Origin: Circinella umbellata
Taxonomy: Eukaryota > Mucoromycota > Mucoromycetes > Mucorales > Lichtheimiaceae
DNA length: 64,000 nucleotides
Assembly (NCBI GenBank): GCA_025093555.1
Contig: JAIWNF010000094.1
Location: forward strand, 47,352 to 111,351
Direction: 5' to 3'
Below are positions 1 through 12,511 of this stretch, in pieces (positions within the stretch are counted from its first letter, which is position 1; each line of letters starts with the position of its first letter). Under the pieces are notes generated by a model that was not told the origin of the DNA, did not search any database, and worked only from the letters and a program-made list of their open reading frames with translations. The position numbers and the translations under genes are program-made.

Positions 1-740
1 GTTGCTAAATATTTACAAATATGTAAGTTAGTAAGCAAAGCAAACAAGCATTTATATTTATATGACCTTTACACATTTCATAATATGTACGTAAGTTACA
101 ATTAAGTATAAAAAAAACTTTACAGGTGGTAAAACTTTTCATAAGCATTTGCTACTATACATGCTACTACATACGTAGATCAAAAAAAGAAAAAGGTTCT
201 AAATTCTTTTTATATTTCACAGTACCAACGACTTTTTAAGTTTCCACCTAGAACTATAATTATTAATAATCAAAGCGAAATATTTTTTTTTTCGTACTGA
301 AATAAAATCCTTTTTGTTATATTCTAGTTCCCTAGCAACTATAACTAACATCTGCCTACGCAATTGATCTCAATAATAATATTTCAACGTCACTCAACTT
401 TGTTACAATAGGCAGTAATAAAAAGACATGCTAAGTAGTAGTAAATCACTCACATTTATATATATATATATATATATATATATGCTATCATTACAAACAC
501 GTATAATCACTCAAAGAAGTGCATTACAAGATATATGATCTATATGATCATCATAGTAACTTACCTCTTAACACTATTCTTCGCATAGTAATTCAGTAAC
601 AAGACGATCACACATGAAAGTGAAGTTCTATCGTATAGATATGTTTTCTTCTTTATATGATATATACTTTAGTATAAAAGAAATATGTATGTAACTTATA
701 CATAATTAGTTAATATACTCACTGGCGCTTATGAAAAAAA
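1..740. other. AT-rich non-coding stretch
   Basis: No open frame with coding character is visible on either strand. The stretch contains a (TA)n run near 457-482 and scattered TACGTA words. It lies upstream of the decayed secreted-peptide copy that begins near 745. Confidence 0.6.
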
Positions 741-744
741 TAAA

Positions 745-998
745 CATATATAAAAAGGGTGACAAGATATCTTTTTTTTTCGATAACAACAAACAGCTTT
801 TTTTTTAACTTTGCTACATTGTTAGTCTTTTTTATCTTGGTGGTTCATGGTTTTCCTACTACTAATACTCATTTAAACCAGCGAGTAGGTAATTCTGGAC
901 AAGCCGAAGGTCTTGGCATCGCTTCTATGACAGATACCGCTGCGAGATATCTTTCTAGTACTGTTAGTGGTTTACAACAAACAAAACAAAATCCATAA
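745..998 (+). pseudogene. Decayed copy of small secreted peptide family
   Basis: The frame from 759 to 998 contains FFILVVHGFPTTNTHLNQR, nearly the same as the signal/pro-region of the intact minus-strand copies at 52780-53034 and 54762-54956. The TATA box and leader (TATAAAAAGGGTGACAAGA at about 748-766, then ATAACAACAAACA) are also shared. About 20 bases that in the intact copies hold the ATG and the first codons (MQQFL) are missing, so no in-frame ATG precedes the conserved part; the frame opens only with GTG. The dibasic KR of the intact copies reads QR here, and the acidic Asp/Leu/Gly tail is replaced by an unrelated 30-residue end. I read it as a pseudogene; an alternative is a short gene started by an unannotated upstream exon. 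Confidence 0.75.
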
Positions 999-3900
999 AG
1001 TATCTAATTTTATGAAAATCTTTTTTTTTCAACAATTAATTATGATAAGAGAAAAGTATAGAATCATATATGTTTATTTTCTATACATAGTTTATGAATT
1101 TTAATTACTATTGTTATTTATTTATTTTATAAAGTGGAATATATTACAGTAATCTATATTGTCATTTTCAAAAAATAAAAAAATAAAAAAGATTTTAATT
1201 TATAAAAGGCTCTTCTGTTATACATAGTAGCCTAGAGTTACTACAGGAAAAGGGGTCAGTGTTGAGATAGCGAGCTTGCTGAAGTAATAATAGTATTTTT
1301 GTGTAATTTATGTATGTATAATAAAAATAAAATGTTTTCAGCTGTTCTACCTAAATGATTCGTGGTAGTGATAATAGTCAATAGAATCTCCTTTTAAAAA
1401 AATAAGATCGCATTTTCTTATATACATATTATTATGTTTTTATTTGTAAATAGTAGTGGTCAGGGTTATTTAGTCTAGTGTTTTACGTATAAATTAATCT
1501 TACTTGTCAACAATAAATATACTCATTCTTCCCCATTGTTTTTTTTTTGATATTCTTTTATATCATGTACGTAGAACCTTTTCTGCATGATTTTTTTTTT
1601 AATTTTATTAAGTAACGGCCACGGTAAAAATATTTTAAATTAATTGACAACTTTTTTGAAACACGAGGGAGTTTTCATTTATATTACAAGCAGGTTTTAT
1701 ATTTTTCTTGTTGCATTTCAAAATCGTACGATTTAGAATACAGAATAATAATAATAATAGTAACAGTCGTAGTAGTACTTATCTATAGATTAATGGTTAG
1801 TTTTATTTCTATTAACAATTTTAAAATGTCAGGCACATTTATCACGGGTTACGCTCCCGAGATGGATGAACATCACACAGGCACATGATATTTTTAATAT
1901 TAGAGTGAAAAAAAGCTTTTTGGTTGCTATATAACTCCGCTTATTGACACTTGTTACATCATTCGCTTGTCATTTATGTTAGATGGGGATATATATTTCT
2001 AATTTTTATATATATATATATATATTTTTTTTGGTCTTCAAATATTTTTTTACCAAAATACAAAATGTCTTTTATTAAAAAGAAGGGGTAGGTATACAAT
2101 TATATATATATATATATATATACATACATATCATACTGATAAAGAAATTTGAACCTTTATTATTCACTGATATGAAAAAATGACGGAGAGGTAAAAAAAA
2201 GAAGGGTAGTACATAGAATGGTATTCTAAATGACTAGCTTTTTTGGATAACATTATGCACCACGTTTTTTTTTAGGAATGAAATATTTTTTTTTATGTCT
2301 GTGTGTTACTCATTAGTATTATAATATACAATTACTCTTTTTTTTTTGTTATCTTTTTTTTAATGATATGTATTATATATTATTATCTTAAATTGAATGA
2401 ATCATCTATAATTATCATTATTTCAATACCAGTCTTATAAAAATTAGTAGTAATACATAAAATTTTTAATATTCATATGAAAAAGTTATAGTTATAAATG
2501 TATAATATAATATGCCTATACAATAAAACGTGTGCAAGTATAATATTAAATATAAACTTTGAACATGAGTAGATACTGAACTACATATTTATTCTATATA
2601 TGCTACATAACAATCATGCTTCACGCATTTTCGAACCGGATAAATAAATAAAATATCTAAAAAAAACTAGAATCCTTAATAAATGATAACGATTTGCAAA
2701 TGACATATTATTATTATAAATACGTATTCATCTTGATAAACCTTAAATCATCAGGGTTGTCAATCGGGACTAAGGGTTTTTGCTTAGAGGGTAGATAAAG
2801 ATATCATAATAGCAACCTATTTTTTGTGAAACAGCCTATTGTAAAATCTCGATTATATGTGAGGAAGCGTAACAGTAAAACAAAAAATCACAAACATTTG
2901 AGGTTTTTTTTTTATAGAAGGGAATAAGAATCATTCCCATTCTCCCCCCAAAATTCATCAAGTGTGAACCTTTCACTTTCTTTTTATGATAATCTGATTG
3001 TATCAAGATATATAAGTATATCATCCCAATCGAATAAAATAAAGGTGGCAAAATAAAGAAAAAAAAAGTTTCTCCTTATCTAAAATAACATCCCGCACCC
3101 CTTTTCCGCTAAGAATGTATTTTTTTTTTCTTCACATTGGCGATTCGTTTTTTAGAATCGGTCCGAAAAGAAACAAAAAAGATTGCCATGCACATATAAT
3201 TTTTTTTTTGGTCGATCTTTTTCAGCATGGTATCATAGGTCAATGTGAAATAGATAATTTTTTTTCCCATGCTAAAAAAGAATCTATAAATCCAAACCAA
3301 AACTTATATTTCTTCCCTCCTTTGATATACCCCCCCTGTCCATTAGCTCCCTCCCTCTGATAATTATTGACACAAAGAATGATTTTCATTATTGACGAAA
3401 TTATAAAATAAGGAGATTAGAGACGGAGGGAGGAGTTATATATATACATATTACTATGATAAACCAAAAAAAAAAAAAAAGTTTGTACAACTTGAGAAAA
3501 AATGTTCAATAGGCCGTGCTCTCTCTCTTTTTAAACTAACGATAATAAATAAAGAGTTGTACGTAAAAGTTATATATAATATATATAAATATATATAAAC
3601 AAGTTAGTAGTATTAATAATAAAATCGTGTATCACAATCCAATCATAAAGTACATGTGTACTTTTATAAAATGATCGAAAGAGAGAAAGAGAGAGAGAGA
3701 GAGAGAGATTTTTTTTGTACTTCCACACACACACACACACACACACTACATAACACAAAGCAACTCACATTTACTCCGGTTTTATTAGTTTGACGGGATC
3801 GTGTGTTGATTGTTATTTGCACTACCCCGTGTGGGCTTTATCTTTAAAGTGTCGCTCGTTTTTATTGTTACACAAACATCGTACTTGAAAGTTGTCAATA

Positions 3901-4230
3901 AAGCACCACCACAACAACTCAAAAGCGTTTATATAACTTGATTAGGAGATTGGGGGAGAGATCGAGAGAGAAGAAGAAGAAGTGTGGTTATATGCGATGA
4001 GTTGTATTATAAGTTAGACAAGTTATATGGGAAGTAGGGGGAGCGGAGGAAATATACTTGTTAGTTATTATATATAATAAGTTTATTTAGTCTTCTTCTT
4101 TCTTTCTTTCTTTCTTTCTTTCACTCTCTCTTTTTTTTTTTGTTATATATATATATTCATTAAATCATTTTAGTCTTTTCCCCCCGTAACCTCCACCACC
4201 CCCCCTCTTTTTTTTTAAAAAAAAGAAATA
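999..4230. other. Gene-poor AT-rich region with microsatellites
   Basis: I see no supportable gene. The stretch contains long A and T homopolymers, (TA)n runs near 2007-2025 and 2100-2122, a (GA)n/(CA)n compound microsatellite near 3679-3747, and a pyrimidine-rich block with (CTTT)n near 4098-4140 just before the coiled-coil gene. The short open frames at 2836-3758 are low-complexity and overlap these repeats. Confidence 0.55.
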
Positions 4231-5116
4231 ATGCGTATTAAATTTTTTCAATCATCATCATCTACTTCTTCCAATAAAGGAGGAGGAGGATCAACAGCAT
4301 TGGATGATGCTAGTTTTATAAGTTCATCTTCAGGAACATCTCAATCATCATGGCATCAACAACAACAACGTGCATCTACTGAACCAAGACGTGGAAAAAG
4401 TCCTTATTATTCACAAGAATCACAGCAACAACAAAATCGACCTAAAACATTAAATACTGTGATGCAATTATTTGATCATGACTCACAATCCCTCAAACGA
4501 AATTTAAGCAATAATAATAGTAGTAATAGTACCAGTATACAAAATGATAATAATGTTAGCAGTATAGATAATCCATATCGTATAAAAGCCAATGGTGCTG
4601 TCGTTATCAATAGAACAACACATACTATGACGGATTCTGATGATTTACTTCTTCATGGAACGAATAGTACAGGATTATCATCTCATATATCTACTACATC
4701 TTCTTTTGAAACCAATTCAGTTATTACAACAACCAATCCATCTATATCACAACCCATTACAACAGCTCCATTTTTTGAACCAGAAGATACTATTCAACAT
4801 ACTACGAGTACAAGTAGTAGTGGTGGTAGTAGCAGTAGTAGTAGTAGAAGAAGAAGAAACGAGAACACTGATAATAAAGAAAAGAATTCAACACGATTAT
4901 CCAGTACTCCAAAATCCATCCATCCATCAACAAAACAACAACAATCAACAAAAATGAGAATGGAAAGTAATAGTAGTCGATCCACCTTCCCAATACATGA
5001 TACCACTCGCTTTTCAACAGATGGCGATTCAATATGTTCTGTGGAATCTTGGACATCTTCCATGATCATGGAACCATTAGAAGAAGATAATAACACTCAT
5101 TATTCACCTAACGAAC

Positions 5117-5147
<31 letters not shown>

Positions 5148-5931
5148 CGTTACTGCATTAAGTCCACCACCAAGAAATACTACCAAGAAATGGGAAAGAG
5201 GTCGAATTTATAGTAATGAAATAGATGATATTTGTGAAGCATTAACCACCATGAACGAAAATCCAGGTCAACATGAACACTCCTTATTATCACCTCCTTT
5301 ATCTATACCACCCACATCCTCCTCATCGTCAGCATTACAACAACAACAACAGCCACAAGACGAATCTTTTAATAATTGGCATACAATGTTTGAACTTGTC
5401 AATCAAGAAAACATTCGATTACGGCATCAATTACAACGTGAACAAAAAGAACGTGATGAAAATTATAAACATCAAACAGAAATACTTGTGAATACACGAC
5501 GAGAAAATAAATATCTAAAAAGTACACTTTCACGTATTGAAATGTTAAGTCATACAGATGTCGCTTATAATAAAGAAAAAAAAAGAAGACAATCCACAGG
5601 TGAAATTACTTTATTATTTCCACCTTTGGGAGAAGAAAAAGAAAATGAAAACGAAAAAACAACAACGAGCAATGAAAAAGGAAAAGAAGAAGCTGTGATG
5701 GCGTTATCGAATCGAAGATTTCAAGGATCATCTGTCACATTAACTTATGAACGAAAAATAAAAATCTTATTGGATGAAATTGAAGGGATGCAAGCAGAAG
5801 AAGAAATGATGTATACAAGGCGGAGTAAATTAGCCACCAAGAATAATATGTTGGAAAGACATTTATTAGCTAGAGAAGAAACAGTAAAACAATTAGAACA
5901 TGATTTACGTATCATGCGATTACAAATGTGA
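4231..5931 (+). CDS. Low-complexity coiled-coil protein, function unknown
   Basis: A single-exon frame of 566 residues starting at the ATG after a pyrimidine-rich leader. Residues 1-380 are rich in Ser, Thr, Asn and Gln, with a polyglycine patch, a polyserine/arginine patch and a ten-histidine tract near residue 298. Two predicted coiled-coil segments follow. The first, near residues 389-440, begins WHTMFELVNQENIRLRHQL; the second, near 504-566, runs to the C-terminus and contains LLDEIEGMQAEEEMMYTRR. This layout (disordered Ser-rich N-terminus, helical C-terminus) is common in fungal scaffold, microtubule-organising or polarity proteins, but I recognise no family. The codon pattern and absence of stops over 1.7 kb make it a real gene. 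It converges on the E1 alpha gene, with 64 bases between stop codons. Confidence 0.8.
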
Positions 5932-5995
5932 ATAAAATAATAGTAATAATAATAATAATAATATAAGATTGAGTATTTTATTATAAATATAAATA

Positions 5996-7675
5996 TCATT
6001 TTAAAGAAGAAGATGCATATTCATGCGTTGTATAATATTCTGGGTATTTTTTAATTAATTGGTCCAATTCATCACGTTGCATAGCTAAGGAAGGAGGGAT
6101 TTCATCATAAACATCATTGAATAATTCTTGTAAACCAGGTTTCGGTTTCTTTTCAGCGGCTGCAAATTTGGTTAAAACAGTCTTACGTATTTCTTTACGT
6201 AATTCATCTTCTTTTTGTTGATCCCACCAACCTTGAAGTTCCATATGACGTCTCAAACGTGTGATTGGATTATCAAACTTTGCACGTTCTTCTACTTCTT
6301 TACGATCACGATATTTCGTAGAATCATCGGAAGTACTGTGATGTCCCACACGATACGTCATGGCTTCAATTAAAACAGGTTTGTTTTCATTGACAGCAAT
6401 GGCACGCGCTGCTTTGGTAGCATTGTATACTGCAAATGCATCATTCCCATCTACACAGACTGTATCAATACCATAACCAATACCACGTGGAGCAATACCA
6501 TCTCCTTTATATTGTTCACTTGAAGGAGTTGAAATAGCAAAACCATTGTTACGACTATTAAAAAAAAAGAATATTTAGCTGTTATAGTTATTTATATTAA
6601 AAGTGTGTGAAATGATGAGAGTGGAATATATACTTTACCAAAAGAAAATGACAGGACAATTTAAAGTAGCCGCCATATTTAAGCCAGCATGAAAATCACC
6701 TTCTGAAGCAGCACCTTCACCAAAATAACAAATAGTTACTGCTTGTTTATCGCCATTTAATTTAAGTGCGTAAGCTGCTCCAGCTGCTTGTGGAATTTGT
6801 GTACCCAATGGAGATGAAATAGTTTGAAAATTATGTTCTTTTGAACCATAATGCACTGGCATTTGTCTTCCTTTACCGCCATCCAATGCATTTGAAAAAC
6901 ATTGGTTCATACAATCATCAATAGTAAATCCACGATATAATAACATGAATGCTTCTCGATACTATAAGATAGGTAAATAAGATTGAGTTTATGATAGGTC
7001 ATTCGGGGAGCGGGTTTTACCTAAACAGTGTATATATATATATATTTGTACCTGACCATAAACAACATCTTGTGATTCAAGAGCTGCAGCACTTCCAATC
7101 ATTGCTTCTTCACCATAATGAGTCATATAAAAACTAATACGACCTTGACGCTGGGCTTCATATAAAATTTCATCCATGGTATGTAAAGTCCACATTTTTT
7201 GATACCATCCAAGGATGGCTTCTTTTGATAATTTTGGATCATGTTCTGATTTAAGAATTTTTCCAGTATGATCCATAACACGATAGGCTTTACTAATATC
7301 ACAAAGATGTTGCATAAAACTTAATTCATGAGTAAATTTATCTATATTATGCCAACTTGGTATTTTTGTTGTTTTATTATTAGGTTGTTGTTGTTGTTCC
7401 TGAGATAATGATACATTGGCGGTGGTGGTAGTGGTTGTATTATACAATCTCTAAAATAAAAATGTATATTATAGTATTAGTTTAATGTCATTGTAAATAA
7501 AGAAGGGAACCCCAAGAAACATTTAGACCCGGGACCTTCAATGATTGATAAAAAGGGTTTTGGTTAAAGTAGGATAATTTACATTTGTCAATACTATTCT
7601 ATTATAGGAAGGATTAGAAACGAAACGAGTCGTTAAACGAGAACGAGTCGTATTAATAATAGATGAACGATACAT
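5996..7675 (-). CDS. Branched-chain 2-oxoacid dehydrogenase E1 alpha, mitochondrial
   Basis: The thiamine-diphosphate-dependent E1 alpha subunit decarboxylates the 2-oxoacids of Leu, Ile and Val in the mitochondrial matrix complex. Four exons (7675-7583, 7450-7052, 6961-6639, 6554-5996) join in phase to 457 residues, the usual length. Exon 1 encodes a basic, Ser/Thr-rich presequence ([18 protein letters not shown]) typical of mitochondrial import. Conserved parts include the substrate segment ending [11 protein letters not shown], the ThDP motif GEGAASEGD through FCRNNG (the Cys codon is split by intron 3), and the regulatory loop [11 protein letters not shown] near residue 340. In animals and plants the serines of that loop are phosphorylated by a dedicated kinase; regulation here is inference. 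All introns are GT-AG. Confidence 0.95.
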
Positions 7676-8316
7676 AGAATAGGTTAAAAAGGGGGAGGGA
7701 TTTGATTATTATTAAATGTCTTTTTTGAAAATAAAGAGAAAAAAGGAAGAGATAGTGTCATGATGCCTTTTTTCTTTAAAGAATATATATATTATAGGTT
7801 GGACTCGTGGGAAAAAAAATGGAAAACGCTTTCCGCTTCTCCACTTTTTCTTTTTTTTTCTGGTTGAGAAAAAACAATAGAAATTTATTAATAAGTGAGG
7901 GGGGAATAATATAAAGAGGTTTTGACCCTTGAAGACGCGGGGGGGAAGAGGATTGAAAATAGGATTCTCTAGTATAATGAAATAGAAGAAAAGAGTGTAT
8001 ATATAATATGAGCATACATATAGAGAGTGTGTGTATGTGTATATGTAGAGTTCTTTTCATTCCATTTTTTTTATACCTTGTATCTTCATATTTCTTTGTG
8101 TGTGTGTGTGTGTGTGTGTGTTTGTGTGCTTGGAAAAACGTTCCTAGACAATTAACACCTTTCATCCCGATTTTTTTTTTATCACCGAAAAAAAAAAGTC
8201 GCGTGCGTAAATAGTATGATTGAGCGCGTTCGTTTTGTTTTTAAGAAAGATTACTATAGGTTTTTCTTAAAAACCTAATTCTTCTTGGAGAGAAAGAGAG
8301 AGAGGGTAAGATATGT
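7676..8316. other. Intergenic region with (GT)n and an inverted repeat
   Basis: Non-coding space between the E1 alpha start and the DAD3 stop. It holds a (GT)n run at about 8096-8128 and a perfect 12-base inverted repeat (8237-8248 and 8263-8274). The open frames here on both strands are low-complexity. Confidence 0.6.
8237..8274. repeat. 12-base inverted repeat 3' of DAD3
   Basis: GTTTTTAAGAAA at 8237-8248 is matched by TTTCTTAAAAAC at 8263-8274, with a 14-base loop. It lies about 45 bases beyond the DAD3 stop codon on the minus strand, so it would fall in the 3' UTR or terminator. An overlapping smaller hairpin (GGTTTTT/AAAAACC) sits in the right arm. Confidence 0.7.
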
Positions 8317-8679
8317 TTATTGAAATGGAGGACGATTGGTATTATTATTATTACTATTACTATTATTGTTATAACTTTTATCTTGTTCTTCTTCTACTTG
8401 TTGTCGCATTGTATTAGAGTAGGAAGAAGCCATAAAGAATGTATAAATCAATGAAAGACGTTGTTCAATAAGTCGTAATTTATGAATAAGTCGAGTTAAT
8501 TGTTGATCATTGGTGGATGCGACAATATGATTTAACTATATAGACACTCCCTCATTTTCTGTTTAGAATTATCATTATTATTATCATTTAAAATTAAAAT
8601 CAATAAAACTTACGGTTGCAATAGTATCAACAAATTTTCTTGTTTCATTAATAATAAGATCTTCCATGTTGGACGACAT
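8317..8679 (-). CDS. DASH/Dam1 complex subunit Dad3-like
   Basis: Dad3 is a small helical subunit of the DASH ring that couples kinetochores to microtubule plus ends. Two exons (8679-8614 and 8535-8317) separated by a 78-base GT-AG intron give 94 residues, the same length as budding yeast Dad3. The diagnostic part is the helical C-terminal half, LRLIEQRLSLIYTFFMASSY, which fits the family pattern of an acidic/basic helix followed by a Leu/Val-rich segment, then an AS.YS box and a charged helix. The last 20 residues are an Asn/Ser repeat tail. A second ATG four codons in is possible. The match rests on pattern recall, so another DASH-like helical subunit is the main alternative. It is divergent from the DDHD gene, with about 455 bases between. 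Confidence 0.6.
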
Positions 8680-9134
8680 TATTTGAATTATATAATTCTT
8701 TTTTTTTTTCAGGGCGGAAAAAAATAAAAGGGGGAGTCAATCGTTTTGTTTTAGTGAAATAATTACCCAAATAAAGAAATAAATGAATAATGAATATGTT
8801 TTTTTTTGTGGGGGGAGGGGAGGTAAGAGAATAATGATAAATTCTCTTTTTTTCCAATCAATTCTGATCACGTAACTTTGGAGGGTGATTATATATTAAC
8901 ACATGAATGAAAAAAAAATGATGGATATTATTTATTAGATAACAAGTTTTTTGTTATCAAAGCTTTTTTTTTCTTTATTTTAGCTGTAAATAAAAATCTT
9001 TTTGCTTTTTTACTTTTTTCCTGCAAAATTATTTTTAGTGAATAGTGTGTAGCTAGCCTATTCTACTCCTTCCTTCTCCTCCTCCCAACACACCACCACC
9101 ACTCTTTATAAAAGAAAAGGGGGAAAAACAAACC
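8680..9134. promoter_or_regulatory. Divergent promoter region between DAD3 and DDHD genes
   Basis: The region between two outward-facing starts is dominated by A and T tracts, plus a pyrimidine/CACCACCA-rich segment at about 9060-9110 just before the DDHD start. No convincing TATA box is visible. Promoter status is inferred from position. Confidence 0.4.
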
Positions 9135-12100
9135 ATGAATGACGTGGATACTTCTTCATTAACCAATTTATCTCATCAATATTCTATTCATCGACGTGTG
9201 GGTCGACCAAGAAGTTTAATTCCTGATGCTGATGTACCTAACCTTGCTGTACGATGGTAAAAATAAAAAAAACAAAACTCTACTTTTCTTTTTTCATATA
9301 TATGTTTTTACAATGAAACTTTTTTCTCAAAAAGAAAATTAACCACTTTTTTTTTTTTTTTTTTGGTTGGAAAAAAAAAAAAAGGTTTCATGCCATAGAT
9401 AATCCCATTACAGACCCTATTTCCATTCGAAAAGCTAAAACTTTATCAAGACGTTCAACTCAAAGTTCAGCAACAAGTCCAAATTTTAATATAAGTTCAC
9501 CAAAAAAAGTACCACCTAAAGAATGGTTACCATTCTCCAAAAGGGATTCTAATGCTCTCGAAAAAGCTTATCAAGTAAAAAAAAAAAAAAACTTTCTTTT
9601 TTTATAAAGTGGGTGGGTAAGAGAGGGGAGAAAAAGAAACTGACAACCACTATTTTTTAAATATTTTATTAGAATAATGATGTAAGAGCTAAAGTATTAG
9701 TCAATGAAGATCATTTATTTGAAGTAGATGTAACAGCACGTACAATAAGTCCTGTTTATTGGGAAGGTCCAACATATGAAGTGAGAAGAGCTACATGGTT
9801 TATACAAGGAGATGGATCAAAATGGATTCCATGTGAAGAAAGTTTGGCAGAACAAACTGAAATTGGTTATTAGTAAGTTTCTAGGTTTTGTTTAAGGGGA
9901 ATCCAATTTGAATATCTTTATAACTTATATATTATAACAGTAAACATAAACCCTATTTAATGACCGAAGATCCAATTACTACTACCAATACTTCTTCATC
10001 CAATAATTTACAAGAAAAAGAAAATGATTATGATTATGATGATGATATGGAATTACAAAAATCAACAACAGCTATTGAAGAAAAGAAACTAGAAATTAGT
10101 TTAGAACAACAACCTGTTGAAAAACAATGGAATCTATTAGGTCCTTATCTTGGTCAATATATTGTATATACAGGTGCTAATACTGCATGGTTATTATAGT
10201 ATGTATAGAATGATATGAGTATGGATACAATAACCAAACAGGATCTAATTTATTATTATTTTGTTATAGTAATACAGCAGGTAGTAAAATTGCTAAAAGT
10301 ATTATTACAAGATTAACCAATCGATCTAATTTGGGGGGTACACGATTATTAAGAGGATATCCTGAAGTTGAAAAACAAAACAAGTCCAAAACAGCTAATT
10401 CACCTAAAACAATGGAACAAGAAAAAGAATCAGAAAATAAGGATGATAATAATAATATTAGTATTGAACGGGGAATAGAAATTACAAATGCGCAAGAAGA
10501 AATAGAAGGATATGATAATGAAGATAGTGAAGAAGAAGTAAGATCTATTGATCATTTAGTATTTGTCATTCATGGGTAAGAAGTTAACTATATTTTGTAT
10601 ATGTGTGTATGTGTGGAGGGGAATGGTCTAAACTAATAACCTCTTTTTTTTTTCTTTTAGTATTGGACAAAAAATGTCAGAAAGAATGGGCCAAAATTTC
10701 ACAAATGGTAAACAGAAAATAAAGTAAACAAATTAACATCAACATCAAAATACTAATAACCAGTAATATAATAATTAGATGTAAATATGTTACGAAAAAC
10801 ATTAAAATCATCTTATTCTACAGCTATTGCTGCTACTAATAATCCTCAACGACCTAATGGTATACAAGTTTTACCTGTTTTATGGCGACATGAAATTACA
10901 TTTGGTGTAGCAAGTGATGATCAAGACGGGGTTGAAATGGATTTGGGTATGGTGGGTGCAGATGATGGTCATCCAACGTTAGATGAACTTACATTAGAAG
11001 GTGTTCCTAATATACGTTTAGTCGTATCCGATGTTCTTTTGGATGGTAAAGTATCAAAGTAACTTATATTATCCTATAACAAAAATCCTAATTATTTTCT
11101 TATATATTAGTTCCATTATATCTTACTCAAAAATATCGAGATCAAATGACAACTATTATTACAAAAGAAATTAATCGTGTTTATCGATTGTTTGTTCAAA
11201 GAAATCCAGAATTTTTAGAGAATAATGGCAAAGTAACACTTATTGGACATTCACTTGGTGTAAGTTAATACATATATGAAAAAAGATAAGATGAATAGAA
11301 CTAATCACTCACCTTTTTTTGTTTCAGTCTTTACTTGCATTTGATGTATTAAGTACTCAACCACAAATGGATTATTCAAAACAAACATCGATTTCTTTAC
11401 TGGATAATAAGAAGGATAAAAAATCATCCTCTACAACCGATAAAAAAAATAATCAGGGTGCTTCTCTTTTATTTCCAGTACAGAATTTTTTTGCTGTTGG
11501 ATCCCCATTAGGTGTTATTTTACTTTTAAGAGGATATAAAATAGCAGCAAGAAAATCCATTGAAGCCGATCAAATCAATAACAGTACAGCTCATTTTGGT
11601 GATATGTCATATACCCCATCCACAATATCATTTTGTTATCCTGCAGTAGATAATTTGTATAATATTTTTCACAAGGTAAATAGATATATATATTATATTA
11701 GAATTTGTTTAGAGAAAGAGGTAAAAGACTAATTCCACTTTTTTAACTTTGAAAAAATAAAGTCAGATCCAGTAGCTTATCGACTTGAACCATTAATTGC
11801 AAGACAATATGGTGCAAAACTTAAACCTGTCCCCATAGCTTATATTAAAGGAGGATTAAAAAGTGTGATTGATGCTGGATTTAGTGTTGGATCGGGCATT
11901 GCTAATCGAGCAGGTGCTATGTTTGAATCCATGAAATCAGGATTTACAACAAGTTTATTTATGCGTGGTTTGGGACTTTCAAAACAATTAGAAGATGAAT
12001 TACATCAGCAACATCAACAGCAACAACAAGAAAGAAATATAGAACAAGAATCATCCTCCATGAATAATAATAATAATAATGGATCTTCTACTACTACACC

Positions 12101-12464
12101 TCCTATGGCAGATGATCAAACACTTCGTTCAAGATCAAGAAGTGATCCTTCTTTAGCAGAAAAATATCGAAAACGATCTTCATCCGTGTCAGCAGGTGAA
12201 TTATCAGGTGCTGAAAAATTACAAATGTTGAATAGAAATGGCCGTGTTGATTTTTGTTTACAAGAAGGTATTTTGGAAAATCCATATCTAAGTGCATTTA
12301 GTGCTCATATGGCTTATTGGCAGGTAAATAATAATGAAGAATGGATTTTTTTTATATATATATTATATTCTATATTTATTTAAAAACTCGATAATAATAA
12401 TAATAAATAGGATTTGGATGTTGCAGCATTTCTTGTACGAGAAATATATACAATGAATAAATAA
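9135..12464 (+). CDS. DDHD-domain phospholipase (PA-PLA1 family)
   Basis: Intracellular phospholipase A1 of the DDHD family, which acts on phosphatidic acid and related lipids at secretory-pathway or mitochondrial membranes. Eleven exons join in phase to 833 residues: 9135-9256, 9385-9574, 9673-9872, 9941-10198, 10270-10575, 10661-10707, 10779-11045, 11111-11259, 11328-11675, 11763-12323 and 12411-12464. Family hallmarks in order: an N-terminal WWE-like segment (VRWFHAIDNP), VFVIHGIGQK, DVLLDVPLYLT, and the nucleophile elbow GHSLGS at about residue 509, split by intron 8. A DDHD block follows, including DPVAYRLEPLIARQYGAKLKP and ENPYLSAFSAHMAYWQ, then a conserved end. A Gln/Asn/Ser-rich insert interrupts the DDHD block near 12000-12110. 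It converges on FMC1 with 47 bases between stops. Confidence 0.93.
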
Positions 12465-12511
12465 ATAAAACACTAAAGCGCGCGATGACGGAAAGGGGGA
12501 GAATGTTTTAT

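Noticed and set aside
3109..3360. Overlapping frames on both strands near 3.1-3.4 kb
   Set aside because: They are created by T/A homopolymers and have no coding bias.
4794..5096. 100-codon minus-strand frame inside the coiled-coil gene
   Set aside because: It is the antisense shadow of serine repeats (polyleucine), fully covered by a long sense frame.
7776..8214. Frames at the (GT)n microsatellite
   Set aside because: Translations are simple-repeat peptides such as runs of THTHTH.
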